A DNA stretch of 14,278 nucleotides. Source: Bacillota bacterium. GTDB taxonomy: Bacteria > Bacillota > Clostridia > Tissierellales > Peptoniphilaceae. Below, piece by piece: positions 6,335 to 13,988 of the stretch. A program made the position numbers and the translations under genes. The stretch lies in NCBI GenBank assembly GCA_023393715.1, contig JAEXCD010000087.1:1-14278 (forward strand). The letters run 5' to 3'. Below the pieces are notes generated by a model, which saw only the letters and a list, made by a program, of their open reading frames with translations, made no database searches and was not told the origin of the DNA. Positions within the stretch are counted from its first letter, which is position 1. Each line of letters opens with the position of its first letter.

Positions 6335-7570
6335 ATGAAATTTTCAAAGCGCATTGAAAACATGATTGCATCGCCGATCCGAAAGCTGGTTCCCGTCGCC
6401 GATCGCGTTCGCGCACAGGGCATAGAGGTCATCCCTCTGAACATCGGACAGCCGGACATCCCCACGCCACCCGACTTTTTAAGTGCCGTGCGCAGCTACG
6501 ACGTCAACGTTCTGGAATACGCCAATTCACGCGGCATCACCCGCACTCTGGAAACGACCCAGCTGTATCTTCACAACTACGGACTAGATTTCACCCTGGA
6601 TGAGCTGCTGATTACTAATGGCGCAAGCGAGGGGCTCTCCTTTTCGCTCGCCTGCACCTGCGACCCGGGCGACGCCATACTCGTCATCGAGCCCTTTTAC
6701 ACGAATTACCGCAGCATTGCCGAGTCGCAGGGCGTGCGCCTTATTCCCATTACGACGAGCGTCGAGGATCATTTCCGCATTCCGGGGATCGAGGCCTTTG
6801 ACGCGGTTTATGAGCCATCGATGCGGGCGGTGCTGCTTTCCAGCCCCAGCAACCCCACCGGCCGCGTGTATACGCGCGAGGAAATGCAGGTCATCGTCGA
6901 ATTTGTCAAAAAACACGATCTCTTTCTCCTTGCGGACGAGGTCTACCGCGAATTCAACTACACCGACCGCCCGTTTTACTCGTTTATGCAATTCGACGAA
7001 ATCCGCGATCAGGTGGTTCTTCTGGACAGTATTTCAAAAAAATACTCGGCGTGCGGCGCGCGAATCGGTTCCATCGCGACGAAAAACGCCGACTTTATGG
7101 CGCATGCTCTGAAGCTCGCCCAATCGCGCCTGTCGGTATCGACTCTGGACCAGATCGGTGCGGGCGCGATGGACATCGTCGACGATCAATACGTCGAGGA
7201 TAACCGCATTACGTACAAGAAGCGGCGCAATGTCCTTCAGCGCCGTCTGGAAAGGCTGTCGGGCGTCGTCGCACCGACCCCGGAGGGCGCGTTTTACAAC
7301 ATTCTGAGATTGCCGGTCGAGGATGCGGAGGACTTTATCCTATGGACGCTGCACAACATCCGAATCGACAACACAACCATTCTTCTGACGCCCGCCGAAT
7401 CCTTTTACTCCACACCGGGCATGGGGCGAAACGAGGTGCGCATCTCCTACTGCATCGACGAAACCAAAATTGAGCGCGCCATGGATATTTTAGAAAAGGC
7501 GCTGCGCGAATATCCGGGAACGACAGCACAAAAACCGGCGGATCTTCACGTAGAAAATCCGCCGGTCTGA
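6335..7570 (+). CDS. Class I/II PLP-dependent aminotransferase
   Basis: Predicted 411-residue cytoplasmic aminotransferase of the aspartate-aminotransferase fold. PLP ligands visible are N173 in SNPTGRVY, D201 and Y204 in ADEVY, and the Schiff-base lysine K235 in DSISKKYSACGARIG, with R243 as the phosphate-binding arginine. The C-terminal arginine that binds the substrate carboxylate is in EVRISYC. PLNIGQPDIPTP (33-44) near the N-terminus fits the class I/II family. The start is secure: AGGAGG at 6325-6330 lies 4 nt before the ATG. The substrate cannot be read; aspartate/aromatic-type or alanine-type activity are options. About 15 residues after the last family-like helix (GTTAQKPADLHVENPPV) are a tail encoded partly by a terminator-like hairpin at 7534-7566. 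It stands alone between two opposite-strand runs. Confidence 0.92.
   Translation: MKFSKRIENMIASPIRKLVPVADRVRAQGIEVIPLNIGQPDIPTPPDFLSAVRSYDVNVLEYANSRGITRTLETTQLYLHNYGLDFTLDELLITNGASEGLSFSLACTCDPGDAILVIEPFYTNYRSIAESQGVRLIPITTSVEDHFRIPGIEAFDAVYEPSMRAVLLSSPSNPTGRVYTREEMQVIVEFVKKHDLFLLADEVYREFNYTDRPFYSFMQFDEIRDQVVLLDSISKKYSACGARIGSIATKNADFMAHALKLAQSRLSVSTLDQIGAGAMDIVDDQYVEDNRITYKKRRNVLQRRLERLSGVVAPTPEGAFYNILRLPVEDAEDFILWTLHNIRIDNTTILLTPAESFYSTPGMGRNEVRISYCIDETKIERAMDILEKALREYPGTTAQKPADLHVENPPV
7534..7566 (+). terminator. Hairpin inside the last codons of the aminotransferase gene
   Basis: ACCGGCGGAT (7534-7543) pairs perfectly with ATCCGCCGGT (7557-7566) across a 13-nt loop, and the stop codon follows at 7568-7570. 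The bases after it are moderately T-rich (GATTTCATTTTCATATTT). A GC-rich 10-bp stem suggests a terminator that the coding region has run into, or a 3' stabilising stem. Confidence 0.5.
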
Positions 7571-7596
7571 TCGATTTCATTTTCATATTTCACTTT

Positions 7597-7634
7597 CCGG
7601 GAGAGGGCGGCACGACTCCTACCCCCTCTCCCGG
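7597..7634. terminator. Hairpin between convergent aminotransferase and AraC genes
   Basis: CCGGGAGAGGG (7597-7607) pairs with CCCTCTCCCGG (7624-7634), an 11-bp perfect stem with a 16-nt loop. On the plus strand a T-run comes only after a gap (7638 onward), so termination efficiency is uncertain. The position between two converging stop codons supports a shared terminator. Confidence 0.6.
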
Positions 7635-7641
7635 TTGCCTG

Positions 7642-8487
7642 CTATTCCTTTTTTTTGAGGGGAATCCAAAGCTCCATCTCGTACTCCGGGCGATACATAT
7701 CCCCGTCAAAATACACCTCAAAGTCCGGCGTACCCGCGTGCATATAGCCCTGCTCCGGCAGAAATACCTCCATCGCATACTTCCAGCCCTCGTGAATACA
7801 ATCGGGAACAGCGCCCTTCAGCGACAAAATCGCATATTCTGCTTCTTCAATCTCCACGACCTCTAAGCCCATGCTTCTGGCCCTGGGAATATCTTCAACA
7901 TGATAGCAGGCCATATAGTTGATCTCGTTTTCATTCTCCACGTCATAACACATCCCGTAATATTGTCCGTTTCCTAAACGGGAAAGAGCGTCGTGATCGG
8001 CATTTTCATAAAGCCTGCTCCACACCTTCGGACAGGACGAAGAGGCGATATTGTCCGCCTTGACTCCGGCTACAGCGAATCCGCTTTTCTTTTGAATCTT
8101 CACGTCCATATTTTTTCCTCCTTTTACACTGAGCGTCAGCTGAATGGGAGAAACGACCCGGTATGCTTCTCCGCTCCGCACCTCCGTAGGCGTCGCGCAA
8201 TGAAAGCTCTTAAATGCATTCGCAAAGGAATCCGGCGATTCGTAGCCGTACTTTATGGCGATATCGATGACTCTGGCATTTGTTTCATGGAGCTCCACGG
8301 CCGCCTTCGTCAGCTTTCGAAGCCGAATGTACTCCGATAACGTCATGCCGGTCAGAATAGAAAACAATCTGCTGAACATGGCGTAGGAATACCCCGACAG
8401 CGAAACGACCCGTTTTTCATCAATCCCGCCTTCCAGTTCGCTTTCGATATAGCGTATCGTCTCGTTGAATGCTTTAATCATCTGCAT
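7642..8487 (-). CDS. AraC-family regulator with GyrI-like effector domain
   Basis: Predicted 281-residue transcription regulator. The N-terminal 105 residues are the double helix-turn-helix AraC DNA-binding domain: the first helix-turn-helix at about 25-46 (VVSLSGYSYAMFSRLF) and the second at about 72-96 (VIDIAIKYGYESPDSFANAF), the latter with the characteristic GYESPDSFANAFK. After a linker comes a GyrI-like/Rob-like effector-binding domain (about 127-281), which in this family binds small hydrophobic or cationic ligands; the closing WIPLKKKE is typical. The layout (DNA-binding domain first, effector domain last) matches Rob-type and BmrR-like one-component sensors. The start has GGAGG 7 nt upstream. 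A strong terminator upstream separates it from the kinase gene and no divergent gene is present, so targets are not evident; self-regulation is possible. Confidence 0.92.
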   Translation of the reverse strand: MQMIKAFNETIRYIESELEGGIDEKRVVSLSGYSYAMFSRLFSILTGMTLSEYIRLRKLTKAAVELHETNARVIDIAIKYGYESPDSFANAFKSFHCATPTEVRSGEAYRVVSPIQLTLSVKGGKNMDVKIQKKSGFAVAGVKADNIASSSCPKVWSRLYENADHDALSRLGNGQYYGMCYDVENENEINYMACYHVEDIPRARSMGLEVVEIEEAEYAILSLKGAVPDCIHEGWKYAMEVFLPEQGYMHAGTPDFEVYFDGDMYRPEYEMELWIPLKKKE

Positions 8488-8553
8488 GGCACGCCCTCCT
8501 ACAACACCGATTGTAGCTGAATTTTATGACGACAACCCGTTATTTTCCGTACA

Positions 8554-8583
8554 AAAAAATCGGGTCGGATCACCCGATTTTTT
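8554..8583. terminator. Intrinsic terminator downstream of the kinase gene
   Basis: AAAAAATCGGGT (8554-8565) pairs with ACCCGATTTTTT (8572-8583) across a 6-nt loop, giving T-runs on both strands. It is a strong terminator for the minus-strand kinase transcript, about 90 bases past its stop, and isolates the AraC gene. Confidence 0.92.
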
Positions 8584-8671
8584 CTGAAAAGACGCAGCCG
8601 GGGAATACAGAGGTCCGGACTCACAGGATGTGATGAATCTGCTCCGGCTTCGAAATCGTCCAAATCATTTC

Positions 8672-10351
8672 TTAATCGCCCAAAAGGCGTGAGCCACCGA
8701 TGAATTCCCGGAAAATCGACGTGCTGACGACATCCGACGTATCCTCGACCGGCAGGAAATACTGCAGCATCGATTTCAGGCGCTTGGCTTCGATATAAGC
8801 GGGATGATCTTCATGAATCTGTTCGAGCATCGGCTCGATGATGGGACGAAGCATCGGAATTTCATAGACAAACGAGGAATTGAATAACGCGTCCGCCTGC
8901 TCCTGGAAGGGGAAGATATTTCGTTCCTCGCCCTTTCGAACGAACGGCCACTCGACGATCGTCTGTTTTCCGTCCCGCCCCCGTGAAAAGGCGTCGCGCG
9001 CCATGCGCCGCATCAACCGCAAATCGCTCGTCGGCACGCGGTTATGCTCGTCCATGTTGATTTGCGTGATGACGGACAGATAAATCCGAAATTTCTCTTT
9101 TTCCGCGATATGCTCGCTGAGCATCGGATTCAGCCCATGAATGCCTTCGATGATGATCGGATCGTCCCGCCCGATTTGGAATCGCTCCCCGGTATGGATG
9201 CGTTTGCCCTCGACAAATTCAAAGCGAATGCGCTCGATGTCCTCCCCACGAAGCAACGCGTTCAGATCCCGGTTAAACAGCGGAATATCAATCGCGTGGA
9301 TGCTTTCAAAATCGTACTCACCGTTTTCATCCTTCGGCGTGTCCTCGCGATTGACATAGTAATCGTCCAGAGAAACCGTCTCCGGTCTGAGTCCGAGGAC
9401 GCGGAGCGCCGTCCGCAGCTTATTGGCAAAGCTGGTCTTCCCCGACGAGGACGGCGCAGCAATCAACAGCACGCGGCGGTGCTGATCGCGAATCTGCTCC
9501 GCCATCTCCATAATTTTCATCATCTGAAGCTGCTCCGAAATCTGGATGACCTCGCCCAGCTTTCCCTGCTCGATTACGCGATTCAGGCTTGAGACCGTAT
9601 CGATGCCCTGAAGCAATGACCACGCCTCGTTTTCGTTATAAATTTCGGATAATTTGTACTGCGGATAAAAATTGCGCACGCAATCCGTCGTCCCGCGCTC
9701 AATGCCCAGCAGGATCAGTCCCTGACGGAACAGCTCTAAATCGAATACCGGCGTGCGTCCCGTCGAAGGCATCAGATGCCCGAAAAGGTGATCCTTTCGC
9801 GTCCCGATGCGGTACAGCGTCAGATTGGGATCTTTTCGGTACGAAAGCATCTGCGCCTTTTGCTCGCGTCCGACTGAGCGAAAATAATTCCTCGCCGCTT
9901 CGAGGCTCATCTCCTCGCGAATGAACGGATGATTCGCATCGATGAGCTCGCGCATCTTTTCACGAAGCGCATTTTTCATCCAGGAATCCGGCTGAATGGT
10001 TTTTTCCCCATCGCGAAGCGTGCAAAAAAGCCCGCCGGAAATCGAGTGTTCGATATGCACACTCATGCCGGGGTAGAGCATCTCCACGGCCTCGACCAGA
10101 ATATGCGCCAGGGTGCGCATATATACCCGCGTCCCGTCGGTATGCCCCGTATCGATAAATTCGATCTCCTCCGCATCCTCCGGAACCGGCTCGGCGAGTG
10201 CATACAGCCTGTTTTCGACGCGGGCAAGCGCCAAAAGCCCCGATGTACTGCTCTCCCAATAGGGCTCCAGATCCAAAAAGGTCATGCCCGAAATGCGTTC
10301 CACCGGCGTTGCGGCGCCGCTGGCCTGTTTCAAAACGAGCTTTTTGCTCAT
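8672..10351 (-). CDS. Nucleoside kinase-like protein with ThrRS-like N-terminal half
   Basis: Predicted 559-residue cytoplasmic fusion. Residues 1-65 resemble a TGS-type ubiquitin-like domain. About 70-200 resemble the second additional (editing) domain of threonyl-tRNA synthetase, with RTLAHILVEAVEMLYPG (79-95), GGLF (106-109) and FGHLMPSTG (190-198). The C-terminal half is a phosphoribulokinase/uridine-kinase-type P-loop domain: Walker A APSSSGKT (299-306), then SLDDYY and IIIEGIHGLN, as in uridine kinases. The editing-site residues of ThrRS look only partly kept: H83 is present but the second histidine position is Glu87, and no matching cysteine is evident. A transfer of phosphate from a nucleoside triphosphate to a nucleoside-like substrate is expected, but the substrate is unknown. 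The start at 10351 is chosen because GAGGAGGAG precedes it directly; an in-frame ATG 15 codons upstream lacks such a site. Confidence 0.88.
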   Translation of the reverse strand: MSKKLVLKQASGAATPVERISGMTFLDLEPYWESSTSGLLALARVENRLYALAEPVPEDAEEIEFIDTGHTDGTRVYMRTLAHILVEAVEMLYPGMSVHIEHSISGGLFCTLRDGEKTIQPDSWMKNALREKMRELIDANHPFIREEMSLEAARNYFRSVGREQKAQMLSYRKDPNLTLYRIGTRKDHLFGHLMPSTGRTPVFDLELFRQGLILLGIERGTTDCVRNFYPQYKLSEIYNENEAWSLLQGIDTVSSLNRVIEQGKLGEVIQISEQLQMMKIMEMAEQIRDQHRRVLLIAAPSSSGKTSFANKLRTALRVLGLRPETVSLDDYYVNREDTPKDENGEYDFESIHAIDIPLFNRDLNALLRGEDIERIRFEFVEGKRIHTGERFQIGRDDPIIIEGIHGLNPMLSEHIAEKEKFRIYLSVITQINMDEHNRVPTSDLRLMRRMARDAFSRGRDGKQTIVEWPFVRKGEERNIFPFQEQADALFNSSFVYEIPMLRPIIEPMLEQIHEDHPAYIEAKRLKSMLQYFLPVEDTSDVVSTSIFREFIGGSRLLGD

Positions 10352-10427
10352 GCTCTCCTCCTCGATGTCTAAAACAAAAGTGCGTTTCGCCCACATATAC
10401 GGTGTGCGGAGGCCCCGCCGGCATACC

Positions 10428-10512
10428 GCTCCCCGTCCGCGAAGGCGCGCTTCGAACGGACGAGGAAATCGCCGGAAACCAAATCATCGCTCCCCGCCCG
10501 CGAAGGTGTGCT
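10428..10512. repeat. 24-nt imperfect direct repeat between MBL and kinase genes
   Basis: GCTCCCCGTCCGCGAAGGCG (10428-10447, plus CGCT) recurs at 10489-10512 as GCTCCCCGCCCGCGAAGGTG plus TGCT, three mismatches in 24 and period 61. The second copy touches the stop codon of the metallo-hydrolase gene (10511-10513). Confidence 0.75.
10434..10462. other. Hairpin in the MBL-kinase intergenic region
   Basis: CGTCCGCGAAG (10434-10444) pairs with CTTCG and CGGACG (10450-10454, 10457-10462) around a GCGCG loop, 11 pairs with a 2-nt AA bulge. No T-run follows on either strand, so it is a structured leader or processing stem rather than a clear terminator. The remaining leader up to the kinase start shows no promoter I trust. 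Confidence 0.5.
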
Positions 10513-11497
10513 ATTTTACAAGCGCATACTCAAAAACGCCGTCCGCACGCGTGTATCGCGCAACGCGGCCGATTGCCACGAGATGCTCCAGGTGCGCCAT
10601 AGCCTCGCCTGCCGCGAACCATTTTTGCGATTTTGGAAAATCATCCCAATTTTTCGCACGAATGTCCCAATGTAGGTTTTTTGTCACCGTGCGCACCGTA
10701 GACGGCCCGTATTTTTCAAGACAAGCCACGGCCTCCTGCAAACGAACCTCGTGGTGATGAAACAGCTCATCAATGCGCGCCGGGACGTCCTCCACCAAAA
10801 AGCGGTGCGAAGAAAAGAGGTGCCGGATCGGCAATTTCCGCACCTTTTCCAGATTTTCAAAATAGCGACCCAGGCTGTCGCCCACCGAGGCGTTCCAATA
10901 GGTGATATTCGGCGTAATCTTGCCCAAAATGTGATCCCCGCAGAAAAACAGCTGATGCACCGGCTCATACAGTCCCTGCATCCCCGGCGTATGACCCGCC
11001 AGATCCACGACCTCAAACCGGTACGGGCCTACGCTGATGACATCGCCCTCATGCAATGCCGTTGCCTGAATCGGATGCGCCGGACGCCAGCGGAAGCCGG
11101 GGTGCTCTTCGATGTGTACGTCATCCTCATCGAGCCCCTGTGCGTGGGCATTCCGCTGAATCTCCGCCCAGTGATTATGATCCGGGATGCACGAGTCGCT
11201 CACGATTGCGAGATCGGTTTCTCCCATGAGAACCTGTGCGCCGCGATCGGTCAAATAGCCGGCGAGCCCCGTATGATCCGCGTGGAGATGCGTCAGAAAC
11301 AAACGCAGCTTTGCGGGATCGACCGCGCACTGCAGCAGGTGGCTTTCCAGCTGCTCAATGCACTCCGGCCGATTGAACGCCGTATCGATCATCAGATCGC
11401 CGCCGTCTCCTTTGACGATGTAGTTGTTGATGGATTTTAATGGATTCCCGGGCAGGTCGATCTCCTGCATGAAGATCCCCGCATACAGCTCTCTCAT
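10511..11497 (-). CDS. Metallo-beta-lactamase-fold hydrolase
   Basis: Predicted 328-residue cytoplasmic hydrolase with a two-zinc metallo-beta-lactamase fold. The metal ligands are all present: THLHADH (H70, H72, D74, H75), H169 in GHTPGMQG, D188 in CGDHIL and H231 in SSHR. The last 80 residues or so look like a winged-helix-type tail, as in LACTB2-like and glyoxalase II-like relatives. Family members include thioesterases, lactonases and nucleases; the sequence does not settle which. The start is supported by GAGGAG 7 nt before the ATG. It begins only 10 nt after the stop of the Bax-inhibitor gene, so the two are almost surely one transcript. Downstream lies 160 nt with a repeat and hairpin before the kinase gene. 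Confidence 0.9.
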   Translation of the reverse strand: MRELYAGIFMQEIDLPGNPLKSINNYIVKGDGGDLMIDTAFNRPECIEQLESHLLQCAVDPAKLRLFLTHLHADHTGLAGYLTDRGAQVLMGETDLAIVSDSCIPDHNHWAEIQRNAHAQGLDEDDVHIEEHPGFRWRPAHPIQATALHEGDVISVGPYRFEVVDLAGHTPGMQGLYEPVHQLFFCGDHILGKITPNITYWNASVGDSLGRYFENLEKVRKLPIRHLFSSHRFLVEDVPARIDELFHHHEVRLQEAVACLEKYGPSTVRTVTKNLHWDIRAKNWDDFPKSQKWFAAGEAMAHLEHLVAIGRVARYTRADGVFEYALVK

Positions 11498-11507
11498 CTA
11501 CCGCTCC

Positions 11508-12224
11508 TCAATCCCTTCTCCGTCCGAACAGGCGCAGCAGATACAGGAAGAGATTGATAAAATCGAGGTACAGCTGGAAAGCGCCATAGATTGCGACTGC
11601 ATTTAAGCTTCGCTCATCGCCGACGGATTCGTAGGCTTCGCGCAGCATGCGAACATCATACGCAGTATATCCCGCAAAAATGAGTACCCCCAAAATCGAA
11701 ATGCCCATGTCCAGTCCGCTGCTGCGGAAGAAAAAGAAGTTGAGTATACTGACGATCAGAATGCTGATAAGCCCGACAAACAAAATCGTCCGAAATTGTC
11801 CCAAATCACGCTTGGTCGTCGCGCCGTACAGCGCCATCACGCCAAAGAAAATACCGGCGGCGAGAAAGGCCTTCCAAATCGCCGATACCTCAAAAACCAG
11901 CCCTAAAATCGACCACATAAAGCCGGTGATCGCCGCATAGGCAAAGAACAACACCAGAGCCATTCCGGTGTTCAAATGAGAAACGGAGCGCTGGAAGCCA
12001 AACACAATGCCGATGTACACCAGGAAAAAGACAAAGATGCCGTTTCCTGACGAAAGGCGAAGCATTGTTTCGACTACCGACTCACTGTACGAGCCGAACA
12101 CTGCGATAAGCCCCGTAAGTCCCAATCCTAAAAACATCATCAAAAAGACACGGGACAGATATCCGGAAAAGGAATCCGCATAGGAAGCGCTCCCCCGATT
12201 TACTTCACGATCTGTATAATACAT
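11508..12224 (-). CDS. Bax inhibitor-1/YccA family membrane protein
   Basis: Predicted 238-residue integral membrane protein of the BI-1 (TMBIM) family, whose bacterial members have been described as pH-sensitive calcium leak channels. Seven hydrophobic helices can be placed at about 26-44, 62-77, 88-108, 116-134, 146-166, 172-190 and 205-232. The GYTAYDVRML segment carries the conserved Asp of the family between the sixth and seventh helices, and the C-terminus ends in a basic RRRD. The length is typical. AAGGAGG sits 7 nt before the start, and a perfect -10 box lies about 35 nt upstream. It is followed after 10 nt by the metallo-hydrolase gene. Physiological role in this organism: unknown. 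Confidence 0.92.
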   Translation of the reverse strand: MYYTDREVNRGSASYADSFSGYLSRVFLMMFLGLGLTGLIAVFGSYSESVVETMLRLSSGNGIFVFFLVYIGIVFGFQRSVSHLNTGMALVLFFAYAAITGFMWSILGLVFEVSAIWKAFLAAGIFFGVMALYGATTKRDLGQFRTILFVGLISILIVSILNFFFFRSSGLDMGISILGVLIFAGYTAYDVRMLREAYESVGDERSLNAVAIYGAFQLYLDFINLFLYLLRLFGRRRD

Positions 12225-12257
12225 ATTTTTTCCTCCTTTTCTGAAGCTAACGGTATT

Positions 12258-12263
12258 ATTATA
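12258..12263 (-). promoter_or_regulatory. Candidate -10 box for the Bax-inhibitor/MBL operon
   Basis: Minus-strand TATAAT, perfect match, about 35 nt before the start codon. The -35 region is poor (CGTTCA at 17 nt spacing). It lies within a small symmetric element, GGTATTATTATACC (12252-12265). It suggests an independent start after the beta-CASP gene. Confidence 0.45.
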
Positions 12264-12302
12264 CCCGCTTCGCCGGAAAATGAACGTTTCACCGCTTCGA
12301 TT

Positions 12303-13916
12303 CTATTTCCCCGTTATCATATTCCACTCGAGCAGCCCCGCCTTGATCTCATTCAGCGTTCGCTGCATGTCTGCCAGACGCTCCGGAGGCATTCCCTCGA
12401 GATCGGGCCGGTGATCCTCGACGCGTTCGAGCATTTCCTGAACCTGGTAGTACGAATTCATGATCTGCGACAGATCGGGCAGCGGCGTCGCCTCCTCGAG
12501 CTTTCGAACCGTCTGATTCGGATGAATCTCCAATACCTCGCCCAGCTTCGGCATCGATACCTCAAGCCCGCGGGCGGTCAGCTCCTCGGCCAACGGCTGC
12601 ATCTGCTCCGGCTCTCCGTGAACCAGAATCACCCGCTCAAGCGATGCAAAATGCGCCACCCAATCCTTGAGCGTCGGCGCATCGGCATGTGCGGAAAACC
12701 CCGGAATATCAATCATTTCCGCAGCCACCTGAATCCATTCGCCGAACAGCTTGACCCGATCCGCGCCGTCCTTGAGAATGCGGCCCAGCGTGCCGGACGC
12801 CTGATAGCCGACAAAGACCACGGCATTTTTCTTATTCCACAGCGCATGCTTGAGATGATGGCGCACGCGCCCTGCCGTCGCCATTCCGCTCGCCGAGATA
12901 ATTACCTTGGGCTGGCGATTCATATTCAGACTGCGCGAATCCTCCACGGACGTCACATAGTGCAGATTGGCAAATTCAAAAATATTATCGCCGCTGCGGA
13001 TTTTTTTCTGCGCCTCTTCATTGAGGCAATCCGTATTTTTCATGAAGACGTCCGTGACCTTATTTGCCAGCGGGCTGTCTACGTAAATCGGCACGCGCTG
13101 CTCCTCGGGAACATCGTTGTAGTCATAATAATTGTTCAGCTCATAAATCAGCTCCTGTGTGCGGCCGACGGCAAAGCTCGGAATGATGACGCTTCCGCCG
13201 CGCTCCGTCACATTTGTGATGACCTCGATCAGCTTTCTGAGAGAGGACTCGTAATCGCCGTGCGCCGTATTTCCATAGGTCGACTCCATTAGCACCGCGT
13301 CCGCATCCCGGATATAGCTCGGGTTGTTGAGCAGCAGGTGCTCCCGCATCCCCAGATCTCCCGAAAAACAGATTTTCGTCGTCTTCCCCTGCTCCTCAAC
13401 CCAAAGCTCGATCAGCGCCGAGCCCAGTATATGGCCGGCGTCGCGGAAACAGATCTTCACGTCCTCTCCGATGGAAAAGGTCTCCCCATAGCGATGCGTC
13501 TCAAAGAGATTCATCGTATGCTGTACATCCTTGTCGTCATAAAGCGGTTCGATCAACGGGCGCCCCTGTCGCGTCCGCTTGCGATTTTCATTTTCCGCAT
13601 CCTGACGCTGAATATGTGCCGAATCCGCGAGCATTACGGCGCTCAGCTCGGCCGTCGCCTTTGTTGCATAAATTTTTCCCCGAAAACCGTCCGCCACGAG
13701 CTTCGGCAACCGACCCGAGTGATCAATATGGGCATGCGTCAGAAGAACAAAGTCCAGCTGGGTCACATCGAACGGGAAGGGCCTGGTATTATACAGCTCC
13801 TCTTCGCCTCCCTGAAACAATCCGCAGTCGACTAAAAAACGAGTACCGCGCTCGGTTTCCACCCAGTAATTTGACCCCGTTACCATCTGTGCCGCACCAT
13901 AAAAACCAATCTTCAT
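12303..13916 (-). CDS. Beta-CASP metallo-beta-lactamase RNase (CPSF73-like)
   Basis: Predicted 537-residue cytoplasmic ribonuclease of the beta-CASP group, related to the CPSF-73/archaeal aCPSF and Thermus TTHA0252 type rather than RNase J. The zinc motifs are complete: THAHIDH (60-66), DAGHILGSA, SGDLG, then ESTYG opening the beta-CASP insert. SGMATAGRVRHHLKH and the later GFSAHAD and ILVHGE belong to the beta-CASP and RNA-specificity (RMMBL) parts. After RMMBL the last 65 residues or so are a helical, acidic extension (from about LPDLSQIMNSYYQVQEM to the end) that may be a dimerisation or accessory segment. The start is ATG at 13916 because TGGAG lies 6 nt before it; the ATG four codons earlier has no site. 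RNA processing or decay is expected; the target is unknown. Confidence 0.93.
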   Translation of the reverse strand: MKIGFYGAAQMVTGSNYWVETERGTRFLVDCGLFQGGEEELYNTRPFPFDVTQLDFVLLTHAHIDHSGRLPKLVADGFRGKIYATKATAELSAVMLADSAHIQRQDAENENRKRTRQGRPLIEPLYDDKDVQHTMNLFETHRYGETFSIGEDVKICFRDAGHILGSALIELWVEEQGKTTKICFSGDLGMREHLLLNNPSYIRDADAVLMESTYGNTAHGDYESSLRKLIEVITNVTERGGSVIIPSFAVGRTQELIYELNNYYDYNDVPEEQRVPIYVDSPLANKVTDVFMKNTDCLNEEAQKKIRSGDNIFEFANLHYVTSVEDSRSLNMNRQPKVIISASGMATAGRVRHHLKHALWNKKNAVVFVGYQASGTLGRILKDGADRVKLFGEWIQVAAEMIDIPGFSAHADAPTLKDWVAHFASLERVILVHGEPEQMQPLAEELTARGLEVSMPKLGEVLEIHPNQTVRKLEEATPLPDLSQIMNSYYQVQEMLERVEDHRPDLEGMPPERLADMQRTLNEIKAGLLEWNMITGK

Positions 13917-13943
13917 ACCATTCTCCATTCTATAAAATACACA

Positions 13944-13974
13944 GCGCGCTGCGAATACAACGCAGAAAACGCGC
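13944..13974 (-). other. Hairpin between the membrane-protein and beta-CASP genes
   Basis: GCGCG and CTGCG (13944-13953) pair with CGCAG (13961-13965) and CGCGC (13970-13974), 10 pairs with a 7-nt loop and a 4-nt bulge. On the minus strand TGTGTATTTTA follows, a weak T-tract. It may be a partial terminator or a structured leader of the RNase gene. Confidence 0.4.
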
Positions 13975-13988
13975 CTCCGGGCCTGCGG

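Noticed and set aside
715..10512. CRISPR array or dispersed mobile repeat
   Set aside because: The direct repeats occur as pairs, differ in sequence from place to place, and have no array structure, terminal inverted repeats or transposase nearby.
12411..13292. 293-codon plus-strand ORF antisense to the beta-CASP gene
   Set aside because: It lies wholly inside a gene with complete catalytic motifs on the other strand; no ribosome binding site or family features support it.
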